Positions 46,959 to 55,613 of a stretch of DNA of 64,000 nucleotides are shown piece after piece. Origin of the DNA: an uncultured Collinsella sp. (lineage in GTDB: Bacteria > Actinomycetota > Coriobacteriia > Coriobacteriales > Coriobacteriaceae); the NCBI GenBank assembly GCA_900545615.1, contig UQZM01000002.1, positions 1-64,000 on the forward strand. The letters are read 5' to 3'. A model generated the notes under the pieces. The model was given only the letters and a program-made list of their open reading frames with translations. It ran no database searches and was not told where the DNA came from. The position numbers were made by a program, and so were the translations under genes. Every line of letters begins with the position of its first letter. Positions within the stretch are counted from its first letter, which is position 1.

Positions 46959-47042
46959 CGCCGCCTCCTTGGTAACGCTTGCGCAATTGCGCGTATCATA
47001 CCCGCGCCCGCCCGATGCAAACCGGACGGGCGCCGCACTCAT

Positions 47043-48299
47043 CTACTTGTAATACGTCTTGAACAGCTTAAAGTGGCGCAGCTTGGTGTGCCACATGCGC
47101 AGCCAGCGGTTAAAGACAAAGTCGCCCTTCATAAACGAAGGGTCGGCGCCCTTACCTTCCTTGTCCAGGCGATGCACCTTAGCGCGCAGCTCGGGATCCT
47201 TGACGTACTTGTCGACGACGCCCATGGGGACGACCATCCACAGGGCCTCGTCCTGCGCCGTCACAAACTCCGGCTCAAACGGGCGGTTGAACACATACTC
47301 GTCCACCACATACTTGGCAACGTTAAAGCCACTGTTAGTGACGTAGTAGTTGCTGCGGCCCTGGCGCGTGTTGAAATCGAAGAACTTAAACGAGCCGTCG
47401 CGCTCGTCGTACTTAACGTCAAAGTTGGAATAGCCCACAAAGTGAAGGTCCTCGAGCAACTTGCGCACGCCGCCCATGAGTTCGTCGTTAGGCTCGGTAA
47501 TGATACAGGCATGGTTGCCGACACCGTGGGGCTGATGCTCCTCGAGCAGCACATGGCCCAGGCACATCATGCGGACCTTACCGTTGCGGTCGGAATAGCT
47601 GGTGAGCACGCGCATGTACTCGTCGTTGCCGGGCACGCGATCCTGCAAGATCAGATCGTCGGTGTAGCCGCTGGCATACGAATCGCGAATGACCTGTTCC
47701 AGCTCGGCGCGGTCGGCAATCTCATAGGCCTTCTTCTGGCCCTCGAACTCATGCTGCCACCACATGATGCCGTCAGAAGGCTTCAGAATCATCGGGTAAG
47801 GAAAATCGATCTGGTCGAGCACTTCGGCAGGCGCCTCGCCTTGCGCGTTGAGCATCGCCATGGTGAAGGTAAAGGTATGCGGATAGGGCACGCCATGCTT
47901 CTCGCACAGCTCGTAGAAGATCTCCTTCTTCTGACACTGCTCAAGCATGCTATAGGGAGCGTAAGGCGCGACGATATTATCCGCCAACTCATGGGCATCC
48001 TTGGCCTGAGCCACGAGGGCAACATAGTTATCGCCACAGCCCACAAGGACAATCGTCTTATCGGCATGCGCTTGGGCAATGCCGTTGACGGTCCTGAGCA
48101 TCACGGGCATGGTATCGATATCCACGTTGGGCGTGTAGTCGATAATCTGGCTGCGGTACGCGGGACCCGTCTGGTACTTGCCAAAGACCAGACTCTTGAC
48201 CTGGTACTCCTCGTAGAAGGCGCGCGCCACCGAATAGGCGTTGATGTCGCCACCGAGCAGCACGGGAATGAACTCGCGCTCTGTAAACTGCAATGCCAT
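47043..48299 (-). CDS. ATP-grasp ligase, probable D-aspartate ligase
   Basis: The 418-residue protein has an ATP-grasp fold: FPYPMILKPSDGIMWWQHEFEGQKK (ATP site) and FKFFDFNTRQGRSNYY, with an N-terminal Rossmann-like part (VLLGGDINAYSVARAFYEEY). Length and order match the D-aspartate ligase of Enterococcus faecium (Asl), which adds D-Asp to the Lys of a peptidoglycan stem. The next gene is an aspartate racemase, the usual partner. The substrate remains inferred. The ATG at 48299 has TAGGAAG upstream. Confidence 0.82.
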   Translation of the reverse strand: MALQFTEREFIPVLLGGDINAYSVARAFYEEYQVKSLVFGKYQTGPAYRSQIIDYTPNVDIDTMPVMLRTVNGIAQAHADKTIVLVGCGDNYVALVAQAKDAHELADNIVAPYAPYSMLEQCQKKEIFYELCEKHGVPYPHTFTFTMAMLNAQGEAPAEVLDQIDFPYPMILKPSDGIMWWQHEFEGQKKAYEIADRAELEQVIRDSYASGYTDDLILQDRVPGNDEYMRVLTSYSDRNGKVRMMCLGHVLLEEHQPHGVGNHACIITEPNDELMGGVRKLLEDLHFVGYSNFDVKYDERDGSFKFFDFNTRQGRSNYYVTNSGFNVAKYVVDEYVFNRPFEPEFVTAQDEALWMVVPMGVVDKYVKDPELRAKVHRLDKEGKGADPSFMKGDFVFNRWLRMWHTKLRHFKLFKTYYK

Positions 48300-48533
48300 G
48301 GAAACTTCCTATCATGAACTGCCCACACAACGGGCGGTCTTTGCGCAACTGATTTATTTTAGCGTGCCAAACCGCCGGTGCCCAAAGCTCCACCGTATCT
48401 ATGGCAATCGACGTAATCGTCCAGCACGAAGGCCAGCACGAAGACGGCGCTCACCGTTGTATGACAATGGGCAATGAACCTACCATTGTTGTAGGATTCA
48501 GCGTATTGACATCCTCAAACGAAAGGCGCGCAC

Positions 48534-49166
48534 GTGCCCCAAGACCATCCGACCGATAGCCCCATCCTCAATGCCGCGAAACGCGAGCTGGCGGAACGCG
48601 CACAAACGGCCGTTCCCCTACGCACGGCAAACGATGCCTACGACAGGCCCGCCCGCATCGTCTCGATCAACACGTCGGCACACAAGGGCACGCGCAAGTC
48701 GCCCGTCGCCGATGGACACGACACCGTTATAGAGCAATTTGGCCTCACCTCCGACGCACACGCCGGGCATTGGCACCGCCAGGTTTCCTTTTTAGCTGCA
48801 GAGTCCATCCAGACGGCGCAGGAGCGCGGGCTCGATGTGCACGAGGGTGACTTTGGGGAGAATTTCACCACGCAAGGCATCAATCTACTCTCGCTCCCCT
48901 TGGGCACGCAGCTCAAGCTTGGCAGCGAGGTGCTTGTCGAAATCAGCCAAATCGGCAAGGTATGCCACACACGCTGTGCCATCTACTATCTCGCCGGCGA
49001 CTGCATCTTTCCCCACGAGGGCGTTTTTGGCGTGGTACTAAAGGGCGGAGAGGTCCATATCGGCGACGACATCCAGGTGGTCAAGCTCGGCGACGGCACC
49101 TGTTCGTTCACCCCTGCCGAGGCCCTCGAAGAGATTGAGCAGGCTCGTCAGGAGGGCACGCTGTAG
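48534..49166 (+). CDS. MOSC domain protein
   Basis: The 210-residue protein has a single MOSC domain, the C-terminal fold of molybdenum cofactor sulfurases. GDFGENFTTQGINLLSLPLGTQLKLG, ISQIGKVCHTRCAIYYLAGDCIF and FGVVLKGGEVHIGDDI are typical; the Cys in KVCH is the conserved sulfur-carrying candidate. The chosen start is GTG 48534 with AAAGG upstream. No molybdoenzyme gene is nearby. Confidence 0.85.
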   Translation: MPQDHPTDSPILNAAKRELAERAQTAVPLRTANDAYDRPARIVSINTSAHKGTRKSPVADGHDTVIEQFGLTSDAHAGHWHRQVSFLAAESIQTAQERGLDVHEGDFGENFTTQGINLLSLPLGTQLKLGSEVLVEISQIGKVCHTRCAIYYLAGDCIFPHEGVFGVVLKGGEVHIGDDIQVVKLGDGTCSFTPAEALEEIEQARQEGTL

Positions 49167-49299
49167 TTGTAAAACCCCATGTTGAGATAGCTTTTACATC
49201 CCAAAACTCCTCTCAAACAGGGTTCTGTAACGTTAAAGTTGAACTCTATGGTTTCTCAACAATTCATCATAACTGCAGGTCAAAGCCAAAGCCTCAAGT

Positions 49300-49337
49300 T
49301 CAACTTGACCCTTTGGAACCTTTAAGGTTCAAGTTGA
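49300..49337. repeat. TCAACTTGA/TCAAGTTGA palindrome before a secreted protein gene
   Basis: TCAACTTGA (49300-49308) and TCAAGTTGA (49329-49337) enclose AACC/GGTT. An AAAGTTGAACT copy lies upstream (about 49232) and an AACCCCATGTTGAGA/TCTCAAACAGGGTT dyad sits right after the MOSC stop. Together they fill the 49167-49400 gap and could be an operator for the next gene or the MOSC terminator. Confidence 0.45.
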
Positions 49338-49400
49338 GGTCGAAAGCAGTAGTAGAATACCGTTCGAACCATAACCTACGATTGATTGCAGAGGGATTGG

Positions 49401-50534
49401 ATGCAGCATTCGAATCATCGCGTCGCAGCGCTCATCGCGTCGAAGCCGGCTCGTATCATCACGAGCGCCGCACTCGCTGTCGCACTGACTGCCACGCCGA
49501 TGCTCTCCCCCGTTGCGGCATATGCCGCCTCGCAGGCAACGCAGGATCAGCTTTCCGCCGCGCAGCAAAAAATCGAAGCTGCCACAAGCGCCTACAACGA
49601 TGCCCGCACCAAACTCGACGACCTGCAAAAGCAGATCGACTCCAATGAGGCGAGCATCGAGGAAATCGAGGCCAAGCTTCCCGAGCAGCAGGCCAAGGCA
49701 AGCTCCGCCATGCGCGATCTGTACAAGTACCAGAAGGGCACCAATCCCATCGTGAGCTTCCTGGTCAACGCGCAGAGCCTGGGTGAGTTCATCACCACCT
49801 GCAAATACACCAACCAGATCACGAGCTCGAGCGTCGACGAGATCGAAGAGCTCAACAACATGCAAACCGAACTCGAGCAGAACAAGGCCGAGCTCCAGCA
49901 GGCCAAGTCCCAGCTTGAGGCAGAACAGAAAAACGCCGAGGATGCGCTGGCGCAGGCCCAGCAGCTCCGCAGCGAGGCGCAGGCAAAAGCCGAGCAGGAA
50001 AATGCCGCCGAGCTCGCCAAGCTCGAGGCCGATAAGGCCGCTGCCGCCGAGAAGCTCTCGGGCGAGGGCGTAAGCGGCAGCAATTCCAGCAGTCAGGCCA
50101 CCAACACCAACACCACCATCGACACCACGGTGAACAACGCCAATACCGGTAATTCCGATTACGATTCGTTCATTAATGAGTGGACGAGCCGCATCGATAA
50201 TTATCTTGCCGGGTCCCCCATGGCAGGCCAGGGCTATAACTTTGCCGTCGCCGCTTGGAATACCGGTGTCGACCCCCGTTGGTCCCCCGCCATCGCCTGC
50301 ATCGAGAGCACCAAGGGCACTTATTGCGCCAATTCCTACAACGCCTGGGGCTGGAGCGCTCGTGGCGGCGGTTGGCGCAGCTTTGGCAGCTGGAGCGAGG
50401 GCATCTCCGCTCATGTTGCCTATCTGGGCGCCAACTACGGCTCCACCCTTACCCCTGCAGCGGCCAAAAAGTACTGCCCGCCCACGTGGCAGGACTGGTA
50501 CAACAAGGTCGCCGCTCAGATGAACCGCATCTAA
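49401..50534 (+). CDS. Secreted coiled-coil protein with lysozyme-like domain (PcsB-like)
   Basis: The 377-residue protein has a signal peptide (ARIITSAALAVALTATPMLSPVAAYAA), then a long coiled coil (about residues 40-220, rich in Glu, Gln, Ala: QLSAAQQKIEAATSAYNDARTKLDDLQ), a Ser/Thr/Asn-rich linker and a C-terminal domain ending at MNRI. That domain has PRWSPAIACIESTKGTYC and NAWGWSARGGGWRSFGSWSEGI, a transglycosylase/glucosaminidase-like fold with Glu as the candidate acid. It resembles PcsB-type wall hydrolases. GAGGG lies 6 nt before ATG 49401. Confidence 0.82.
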   Translation: MQHSNHRVAALIASKPARIITSAALAVALTATPMLSPVAAYAASQATQDQLSAAQQKIEAATSAYNDARTKLDDLQKQIDSNEASIEEIEAKLPEQQAKASSAMRDLYKYQKGTNPIVSFLVNAQSLGEFITTCKYTNQITSSSVDEIEELNNMQTELEQNKAELQQAKSQLEAEQKNAEDALAQAQQLRSEAQAKAEQENAAELAKLEADKAAAAEKLSGEGVSGSNSSSQATNTNTTIDTTVNNANTGNSDYDSFINEWTSRIDNYLAGSPMAGQGYNFAVAAWNTGVDPRWSPAIACIESTKGTYCANSYNAWGWSARGGGWRSFGSWSEGISAHVAYLGANYGSTLTPAAAKKYCPPTWQDWYNKVAAQMNRI

Positions 50535-50545
50535 GCGCAACTGTA

Positions 50546-50571
50546 AAGGGCCCCGACGGGCCCTTTTCTTT
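50546..50571. terminator. Terminator between secreted protein and kinase genes
   Basis: AAAGGGCCC and GGGCCCTTT pair around a 5-nt loop, with TTCTTTT following on the plus strand. It may serve both convergent genes. Confidence 0.8.
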
Positions 50572-51962
50572 TAGGCAGCGGAGGTGTCAACAACACCGGT
50601 CGCATTGGCAACCGCAACTATGATGATCATGCACAGGAGCAGCACGCCCAATGCCTTGAGCCAGAGCTTCGCGAACTTCTTGCCACGATAACTGTCGAGC
50701 AGCGCGAATCGCCGGCGAAGGCGGCGCTTGTCGAGCAGCGCAAAATGCATAAGCACCATAAGGCCATCGACAAAGAAAAAGTACTCGATTATAAGAAGCC
50801 ACGTCGGGTAGCCTTGGTTTGCTCCCGTGGGATAAAAGACGGCAAAGTGGCTTCCGGCAAAGAATACAAGCAACGAGAGGCAGACAAGCGTATTCCAAAT
50901 GCGCCCCAGAGGTTCCGGAATGCGAGAGAGCAGACCGAGTGCAGCGGAGGCGGCAGGTTTAGGGAGGCCCGTGGAACTCTGAGGCTCTTGGGGCGTTAAC
51001 ACCGTCTCCGAGGCCGGAGCACAAACAGGCGCAGGCGCAGGAGGCCGCACAGGGCAACTCAGGTCGTACGCCGCGCGCGTCGCCCGTCCCAATGCCCCTG
51101 CACTCGCAAAACGCTTGGCCGGGTCGAGCGCCATCGCCATGCAAATGACATCGGCCAGAGGAGCGGGAACGCCGCGCGCTTCGCATTGCTCGCGCATGTC
51201 GAGCCCCGGTTTTGGATCGACTCCCGTCAAGCAGAAGAACAGCAGGGCGCCCAGCGCATACACATCGCTTCGCACGCTCGTCTGCCCAAACCCATACTGC
51301 TCGGGCGGCGCGTAGGGCCGCGTGCCAAACTTGACGGTATCGGCATCGGCGCCTTCGCGCCAAGCGCGCGCGATCCCCAGGTCAATAATCGCCAGCGACG
51401 AGAAGGTCATGCCGGCATCGGCGGCATATCTCACGCCCGACACGATGATGTTCGAAGGTTTAAGGTCGCGATGGATAATCGGAGCCGGCGCTTTCCCCAC
51501 CTCGCCAAATCCAGCATGGAGCTCTGCCACCGCATCACACAGGGCCGGAAACAACCCGCGCGCATAATCGGGGGTCGCACCCAAGCGTCCCACCAAGGCC
51601 TCGAGCGTCTCGCCTTCAATGTATTCCATCACCACGTCAAGCTCGTCGCCCGCACGGCGGCAATCGACAATCCGAGGCAGGTGCTCAAAACGCCGTCCGG
51701 CACGCTGGGCCGCAAACAGGCGCTCATATGCCCCGCCAATCTGGGCAGAAGCATCGATGCGCTTACGGACAAAGGGGCCGAGCGACCCTCCACCAGAACC
51801 CTCAAAGCACACGAGCTCGGTTGTCTCAACGTCCGAGCGCTTTAGCACGCGTTCCACGCGATAGCTATCATCGCGGTCGAGAGATGCCAAATGCTCGGCG
51901 AGCGCGGCAGTCAGCTCATCATCGGAATATGTTGGGTTCTGAGTATCCATAGCGTCCATCAT
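50571..51962 (-). CDS. Membrane Ser/Thr protein kinase
   Basis: This 463-residue protein is a Hanks-type kinase with a C-terminal membrane region. The catalytic loop IIHRDLKPSNIIV, the DLG metal motif (AIIDLGIARAW) and the APPEQYGFG motif are intact; the ATP-site Lys is in PFVRKRID. Three hydrophobic segments follow near 345-460. The first residues are uncertain: ATG at 51962, 51959 or 51950, none with a strong SD. A hairpin directly precedes the start. It follows the small regulator gene and probably forms a unit with it. Confidence 0.87.
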   Translation of the reverse strand: MMDAMDTQNPTYSDDELTAALAEHLASLDRDDSYRVERVLKRSDVETTELVCFEGSGGGSLGPFVRKRIDASAQIGGAYERLFAAQRAGRRFEHLPRIVDCRRAGDELDVVMEYIEGETLEALVGRLGATPDYARGLFPALCDAVAELHAGFGEVGKAPAPIIHRDLKPSNIIVSGVRYAADAGMTFSSLAIIDLGIARAWREGADADTVKFGTRPYAPPEQYGFGQTSVRSDVYALGALLFFCLTGVDPKPGLDMREQCEARGVPAPLADVICMAMALDPAKRFASAGALGRATRAAYDLSCPVRPPAPAPVCAPASETVLTPQEPQSSTGLPKPAASAALGLLSRIPEPLGRIWNTLVCLSLLVFFAGSHFAVFYPTGANQGYPTWLLIIEYFFFVDGLMVLMHFALLDKRRLRRRFALLDSYRGKKFAKLWLKALGVLLLCMIIIVAVANATGVVDTSAA

Positions 51963-51965
51963 AGC

Positions 51966-52001
51966 GCAGGGCACGGACGCCCTGTAGCACCCGTGCCCTG
52001 C
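51966..52001 (-). promoter_or_regulatory. Hairpin abutting the kinase start codon
   Basis: GCAGGGCACGG (51966-51976) pairs perfectly with CCGTGCCCTGC (51991-52001); the stem ends 4 nt before the 51962 ATG. It lies after the regulator stop. With no SD visible between stem and ATG, it could limit kinase translation or end the first transcript. Confidence 0.5.
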
Positions 52002-52045
52002 ACGTTTGAAATATCGCGGACGGCCCTGCCGCCAACAGTCAGCCG

Positions 52046-52468
52046 TTAACTCACCGTCTCCTCGCCAAAGCGATACAGCTCCTCATTGACCTTTTGCAGG
52101 CTGCAGCCACGATCGATGCAAAAGATGATAATCGCATCGCGACGGTCCTTGCAGTTGAGGACGTTTGCCCCGGCAGCCGTAAGTGCGCGGTTTGTCTCCT
52201 TCATCGATAGTGCCATCGCAAATGCAATCTGCAGCACCTTGTTTCGGCTCGGATGGCGCGTGCCGGTAAAGATCTGATAGCCAAACGTTTCGTTGAGGTC
52301 GGCCATACGCACCACGCGCGAACGCTCCAAGCCCTTTTCCTGCAGCAGTTGCTTAAGGTAGTCCGAAAGCGACGGGGCGGCAAAGTCGTGCTCCCTGATA
52401 TAGCCGTCGATACTCGGCGCATCGAGTAACTCATTGAGCAGTTCCTCCGTCAACTTTTTATCGGGCAT
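52046..52468 (-). CDS. Putative DNA-binding protein, partner of the kinase
   Basis: The 140-residue cytoplasmic protein has a helix-turn-helix-like run (SLSDYLKQLLQEKGLERSRVVRMADLNETFGYQIFTGTRHPSRNKVLQIAFAMALS) of the Cro/XRE type. It then has a helical tail (LNCKDRRDAIIIFCIDRGCSLQKVNEELYRF). It is 84 nt upstream of the kinase on the same strand; such pairs suggest that the kinase phosphorylates or is controlled by it. No known name. Confidence 0.72.
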   Translation of the reverse strand: MPDKKLTEELLNELLDAPSIDGYIREHDFAAPSLSDYLKQLLQEKGLERSRVVRMADLNETFGYQIFTGTRHPSRNKVLQIAFAMALSMKETNRALTAAGANVLNCKDRRDAIIIFCIDRGCSLQKVNEELYRFGEETVS

Positions 52469-52507
52469 ACGGCTTCACCCCCTATGCGACGCAACGGCAG
52501 CGACATA

Positions 52508-53050
52508 CTAGGCCAACACCCAGCTTGCGGTGGCAGACTTATCAAACATGTTGGCAAAGTACAAAGCCTTTTTGATGTCGCCGTCAAAATAGATATTGCC
52601 CGCAACAGTACCGCCGGCTGCAAGGGTGCCCGACCGCAGCTCTTCAGAGCCTTCGCTGTAGTAGCCCTGATTCTGCTGAGCACCGTTGGCGTCCTCGCCC
52701 TTCCAGTCGTAGACATTGTAATCCGCGCCCTCATCGCCGTTGTTGACGTACGTGACGTGAATGCCCGTCATAGTCGAGCCGTCATAATTGGTAAGACCTG
52801 TCTGGACGGAATCGACGACAACGGAAAGGCCGGCGGCCGTGGTCACGGTTGTGCCAACAGCCAGGTCAGTCGTGGGCTGCTCTTCTTTTTTCGGCTCTTC
52901 CTTCTTATCGCTATCGCCAGCATCCTCGGTGACCGTCGCCTTGTCATTGCCACAGCCAGTCAGGAGACCGGAAACACCCAGGACAACGGTCGCGAATGCG
53001 CCAAGCGCGGCGCGACGGCTCAGCAGCACTTCATTTTCGAGCTTTTTCAT
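52508..53050 (-). CDS. Lipoprotein with DUF4352/DUF5067-like domain
   Basis: The 180-residue protein has a signal peptide with lipobox LLTGC (Cys 33), preceded by SRRAALGAFATVVLGVSG, which contains a twin Arg and may use the Tat route. A charged linker (KKEEPKKEEQ) leads to a domain (LAVGTTVTTAAGLSVVVDSVQTG... IHVTYVNNGDEGADY) like the Ig-fold family seen in surface lipoproteins. Function unknown; outer-surface binding is likely. Confidence 0.8.
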   Translation of the reverse strand: MKKLENEVLLSRRAALGAFATVVLGVSGLLTGCGNDKATVTEDAGDSDKKEEPKKEEQPTTDLAVGTTVTTAAGLSVVVDSVQTGLTNYDGSTMTGIHVTYVNNGDEGADYNVYDWKGEDANGAQQNQGYYSEGSEELRSGTLAAGGTVAGNIYFDGDIKKALYFANMFDKSATASWVLA

Positions 53051-53212
53051 TATTCATCCTTCCTACGATCCGGCTACCGTGCCGGCACACAGCACATCGT
53101 AGAAAGGATTGAACTTGAATTCATTAGCTCAGAGCTAAGGCTACGGTAAACGGTCAATGCAGTTGTCCAAGCGCCGAGCAAACGCTCTTTACGCGACCGT
53201 CAGCAGGCAGGA

Positions 53213-53536
53213 TCAACCCACTGTGACGGATTCCCCGGTAAAGGCGCTGATCATCAACAGGACAAAGAACATAAGGTAGCTAACGCTCAGCGGGTATGCG
53301 ATAGCCAAAAAGACAATCCATCCCACATTGGTTTTGCCGTCGGCGCGGCGTTGTTCGCGACAACGATAGAGCCAGATCGTCGCGCCAATGGCGACAATCA
53401 GCAACACGAGCGCCGCCGCAGCCAATCCGGCAAGTGCAAACATCATGCCAATGCTCAGCACAACAACCGGGAGCAGTAACAAACCGCACCCGCAACCACC
53501 CGGACTATATACAACAGATTGCCGACGTCGCTTCAT
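53213..53536 (-). CDS. Small membrane protein
   Basis: The 107-residue protein has three hydrophobic stretches (GLLLLPVVVLSIGMMFALAGLAAAALVLLIVAIGATIWLY and WIVFLAIAYPLSVSYLMFFVLLMI) and a Cys-rich start (GGCGCG) that may act in metal binding or lipidation. The start at 53536 has GGAG 5 nt upstream; the GTG at 53542 is an alternative. No family is recognised. It lies 29 nt after the HigA-like gene on the same strand. Confidence 0.6.
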   Translation of the reverse strand: MKRRRQSVVYSPGGCGCGLLLLPVVVLSIGMMFALAGLAAAALVLLIVAIGATIWLYRCREQRRADGKTNVGWIVFLAIAYPLSVSYLMFFVLLMISAFTGESVTVG

Positions 53537-53565
53537 CGTCACTCCATTCTCAGCGTCTTTGGGCC

Positions 53566-53907
53566 CTACAATGCGATGGCCTGCTGGACAGGAACAATCT
53601 TGTCGAGCTCAGGTTTAATCCGCCTTTTCTCGGCCTCGAGATCAAACGCCATCTGCGCGCGAAGCCAATAACCATCCGTCAGACCAAAGTAACGGCAAAG
53701 ACGAAGGTCCGTGTCAGCCGTCACACGGCGTCTTCCCAAGACAATCTGCCCGATACGCTGAGCCGGAATCCCGGTCTCCTTCGCAAGGCGATATTGAGAA
53801 ATGCCCATGGGAACAAGAAACTCCTCTTTGAGAAGCTCACCAGGAGTCACCGGCGACAGCAAATCAGTCGCAGCCTCTTCATTTGTGGTAATCGACGATT
53901 TCGACAT
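53566..53907 (-). CDS. HigA-like antitoxin, no toxin partner seen
   Basis: The 113-residue protein has the HigA XRE fold: PGELLKEEFLVPMGISQYRLAKETGIPAQRIGQIVLGRRRVTADTDLRLCRYFGLTDGYWLR. In HigBA modules the toxin precedes it, but 53908-54060 holds no frame for one. It may be an orphan regulator. Start 53907 has AGGGGATGG upstream; a longer frame adds 16 residues without a site. Confidence 0.82.
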   Translation of the reverse strand: MSKSSITTNEEAATDLLSPVTPGELLKEEFLVPMGISQYRLAKETGIPAQRIGQIVLGRRRVTADTDLRLCRYFGLTDGYWLRAQMAFDLEAEKRRIKPELDKIVPVQQAIAL

Positions 53908-53970
53908 TCCAAGCCATCCCCTGTCTCCACTCAAAGCAGACCCGATAAGATGCAATCATAGTATCGCCTT

Positions 53971-53983
53971 ACGTTAATAACGT
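53971..53983. promoter_or_regulatory. ACGTTA-A-TAACGT operator candidate
   Basis: This perfect palindrome with a central A lies 64 nt upstream of the HigA-like start, in an AT-rich gap. HigA proteins repress their own promoters at such sites. Confidence 0.45.
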
Positions 53984-54060
53984 CAAACGTTTCTATAGAC
54001 TTACATCTCTATTATAGCGTACATCTGTTCGTATTTTCTAGAACAGGTATCCTTCGACAC

Positions 54061-55248
54061 TTAAGCAAGCAAAAGCAGTCGTTTGTAAACATCGAGGCCT
54101 TTGAGCAGGATTTCCTCGTCAAAGAGCATGGTATCAGTATGCAGGGCGCTTGTGGCATAGGCGGAACAGCCGTCCGAATCGCTCGGGTTTTCTTGACCCT
54201 CCGGCACGCCCGTGCCCAGCAAGAAGAACACACCCGGTAGATGGCGCTGGTAGAAGGCGAAGTCCTCGGCAATCAACAGCGGCTCGTCCACAAGCTGCAG
54301 CTCGGGCAAGGCCGGAGCAATGTGGGCGAACAGCTCGGGGTCGTTATCGACCGGCGGATAACCCTCGGCAAAGTCGAGATCGTACGTGCAGCCCGTTGCG
54401 GTGCATGCCTCGTCAAGCACACGGCGCACGCCCTCGCGCGCGCGGTCGAACATATCGTCCGTAAACACGCGCAGGCTACCGGCGACATGGGCCTCCCCCG
54501 CCACCGCGTTGCAGACGGTGCCTGCCTGCAGCAGACCAAACTTGCCGATGCAGGGCTCGTCGGCACCCAACTCGTCCATGAGCTCACGCTCGGAAACTAA
54601 GAACTTGGCCGCTGCCAGCGCAGCATCGTGCGATTCCTCGACTGGAACGCCGTAGGTCTTGGCGATATGGATACTCGTGCCATGGATATGAATGTGCATT
54701 TCGCTCGAACGCGCTAGCAGCGGACCGGGACAGCTCGCCAACGTGCCGGCGGGCAAATCGGGCCATACATGGAAGCCAAAGATGCGATCTGCCCCATAGC
54801 GCTCGAATACGCCGCTCTCGCACACTGTCTTGGCGCCACCGGTCGTTTCCTCGGCCGGCTGAAACACAAAGAGCACGTTGCGCTTAATGGCGCCCGGCCG
54901 CTCACGGATCGTACGGTCGACAAAGGTTGCCGCCGCAAGCGCCATGGCCATGTGTCCATCGTGGCCGCACGCATGCATCTTACCGGGATGCGTCGAGGCA
55001 AAGGCCGCGCCCGTTGCCTCCGCGATGGGCAGGGCGTCCATATCGGCTCGAATCGCCGTGGCATGCGCTGCGCCCGTGCCGGCATCGAAGAAAGCGCAGA
55101 CGCAGCTGGGGCACGGATGGGTTACTTCACAGGTAAGCGAGGCGAGCACGCCCTCGATATAGGCTATGGTTTGCGGAAGATCGAAGTCGAGCTCCGGAAT
55201 GCGATGGAGATCGCGGCGATAGCGACGGAGTTCTTGGAGCTCGGTCAT
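54061..55248 (-). CDS. M20 family amidohydrolase, possible N-acetyl-DAP deacetylase
   Basis: The 395-residue metallopeptidase-like enzyme has AIRADMDALPIAEATG, HACGHDGHMAMAL and FVFQPAEETTGGAK, the two-zinc ligand set of the M20D group (amidohydrolases, N-acyl-amino acid hydrolases, N-acetyl-DAP deacetylase). The dapH gene nearby makes N-acetylated intermediates that a protein of this group must deacetylate. That role is inferred from context; hippurate or N-acyl hydrolase is an alternative. The start at 55248 has AAGGGA 7 nt upstream. It is divergent from the riboswitch operon. Confidence 0.85.
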   Translation of the reverse strand: MTELQELRRYRRDLHRIPELDFDLPQTIAYIEGVLASLTCEVTHPCPSCVCAFFDAGTGAAHATAIRADMDALPIAEATGAAFASTHPGKMHACGHDGHMAMALAAATFVDRTIRERPGAIKRNVLFVFQPAEETTGGAKTVCESGVFERYGADRIFGFHVWPDLPAGTLASCPGPLLARSSEMHIHIHGTSIHIAKTYGVPVEESHDAALAAAKFLVSERELMDELGADEPCIGKFGLLQAGTVCNAVAGEAHVAGSLRVFTDDMFDRAREGVRRVLDEACTATGCTYDLDFAEGYPPVDNDPELFAHIAPALPELQLVDEPLLIAEDFAFYQRHLPGVFFLLGTGVPEGQENPSDSDGCSAYATSALHTDTMLFDEEILLKGLDVYKRLLLLA

Positions 55249-55389
55249 AGAGAATCCCTTCGTGAGGCACACCTGTTGCAACTTATTGTGATACAGGATT
55301 GTGGCACACATGTTTCCAGCATATCCCTGCATTTTTTAAACGTTATATACGAATACTCTTGTTTGGTAAAGTGCAACGTGGTAGGGTCG

Positions 55390-55536
55390 TTACCACTTGA
55401 TAGAGGCGCGGGCACGAAGAGCCGCGGGCGAGTCGGCAGACTTTGACCCCGTGGGGAGGCGAAACCCGCCGAACTGGGTTTTTCGGGCACGAGCAACCTG
55501 GTGGGCCTGCGGGAAACACCCGCAGGACTGTCTGCA
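55390..55536 (+). ncRNA. Lysine riboswitch (L box)
   Basis: The region matches the L-box pattern: GATAGAGGCGCG, then an AAGAGCCGCGGGCGAGT arm, GGGGAGGCGAAACCCGCCGAAC, CTGGG, the CCTGCGGG/CCCGCAGG stem and closing GACTGTCT. The GAAACCCGCCGAA core is the diagnostic part. It precedes lysA-dapA-dapB-dapH, as expected for lysine-repressed genes. Exact outer stem ends are approximate. Confidence 0.85.
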
Positions 55537-55546
55537 GCAATGCGGG

Positions 55547-55613
55547 AGCGCTATCCGGACATGGGGTCCACGCTATGCGGATTCGATGCGCCGATGGCGC
55601 CGTCTGGATAGCG
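55547..55613 (+). promoter_or_regulatory. Expression platform stem over the lysA ribosome site
   Basis: CGCTATCCGGAC (55549-55560) pairs with GTCTGGATAGCG (55602-55613). The 3' arm touches GAGG (55612-55615), the candidate SD. No T-run follows, so lysine probably controls translation rather than termination. GGGA just before the ATG is an alternative SD outside the stem. Confidence 0.55.
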
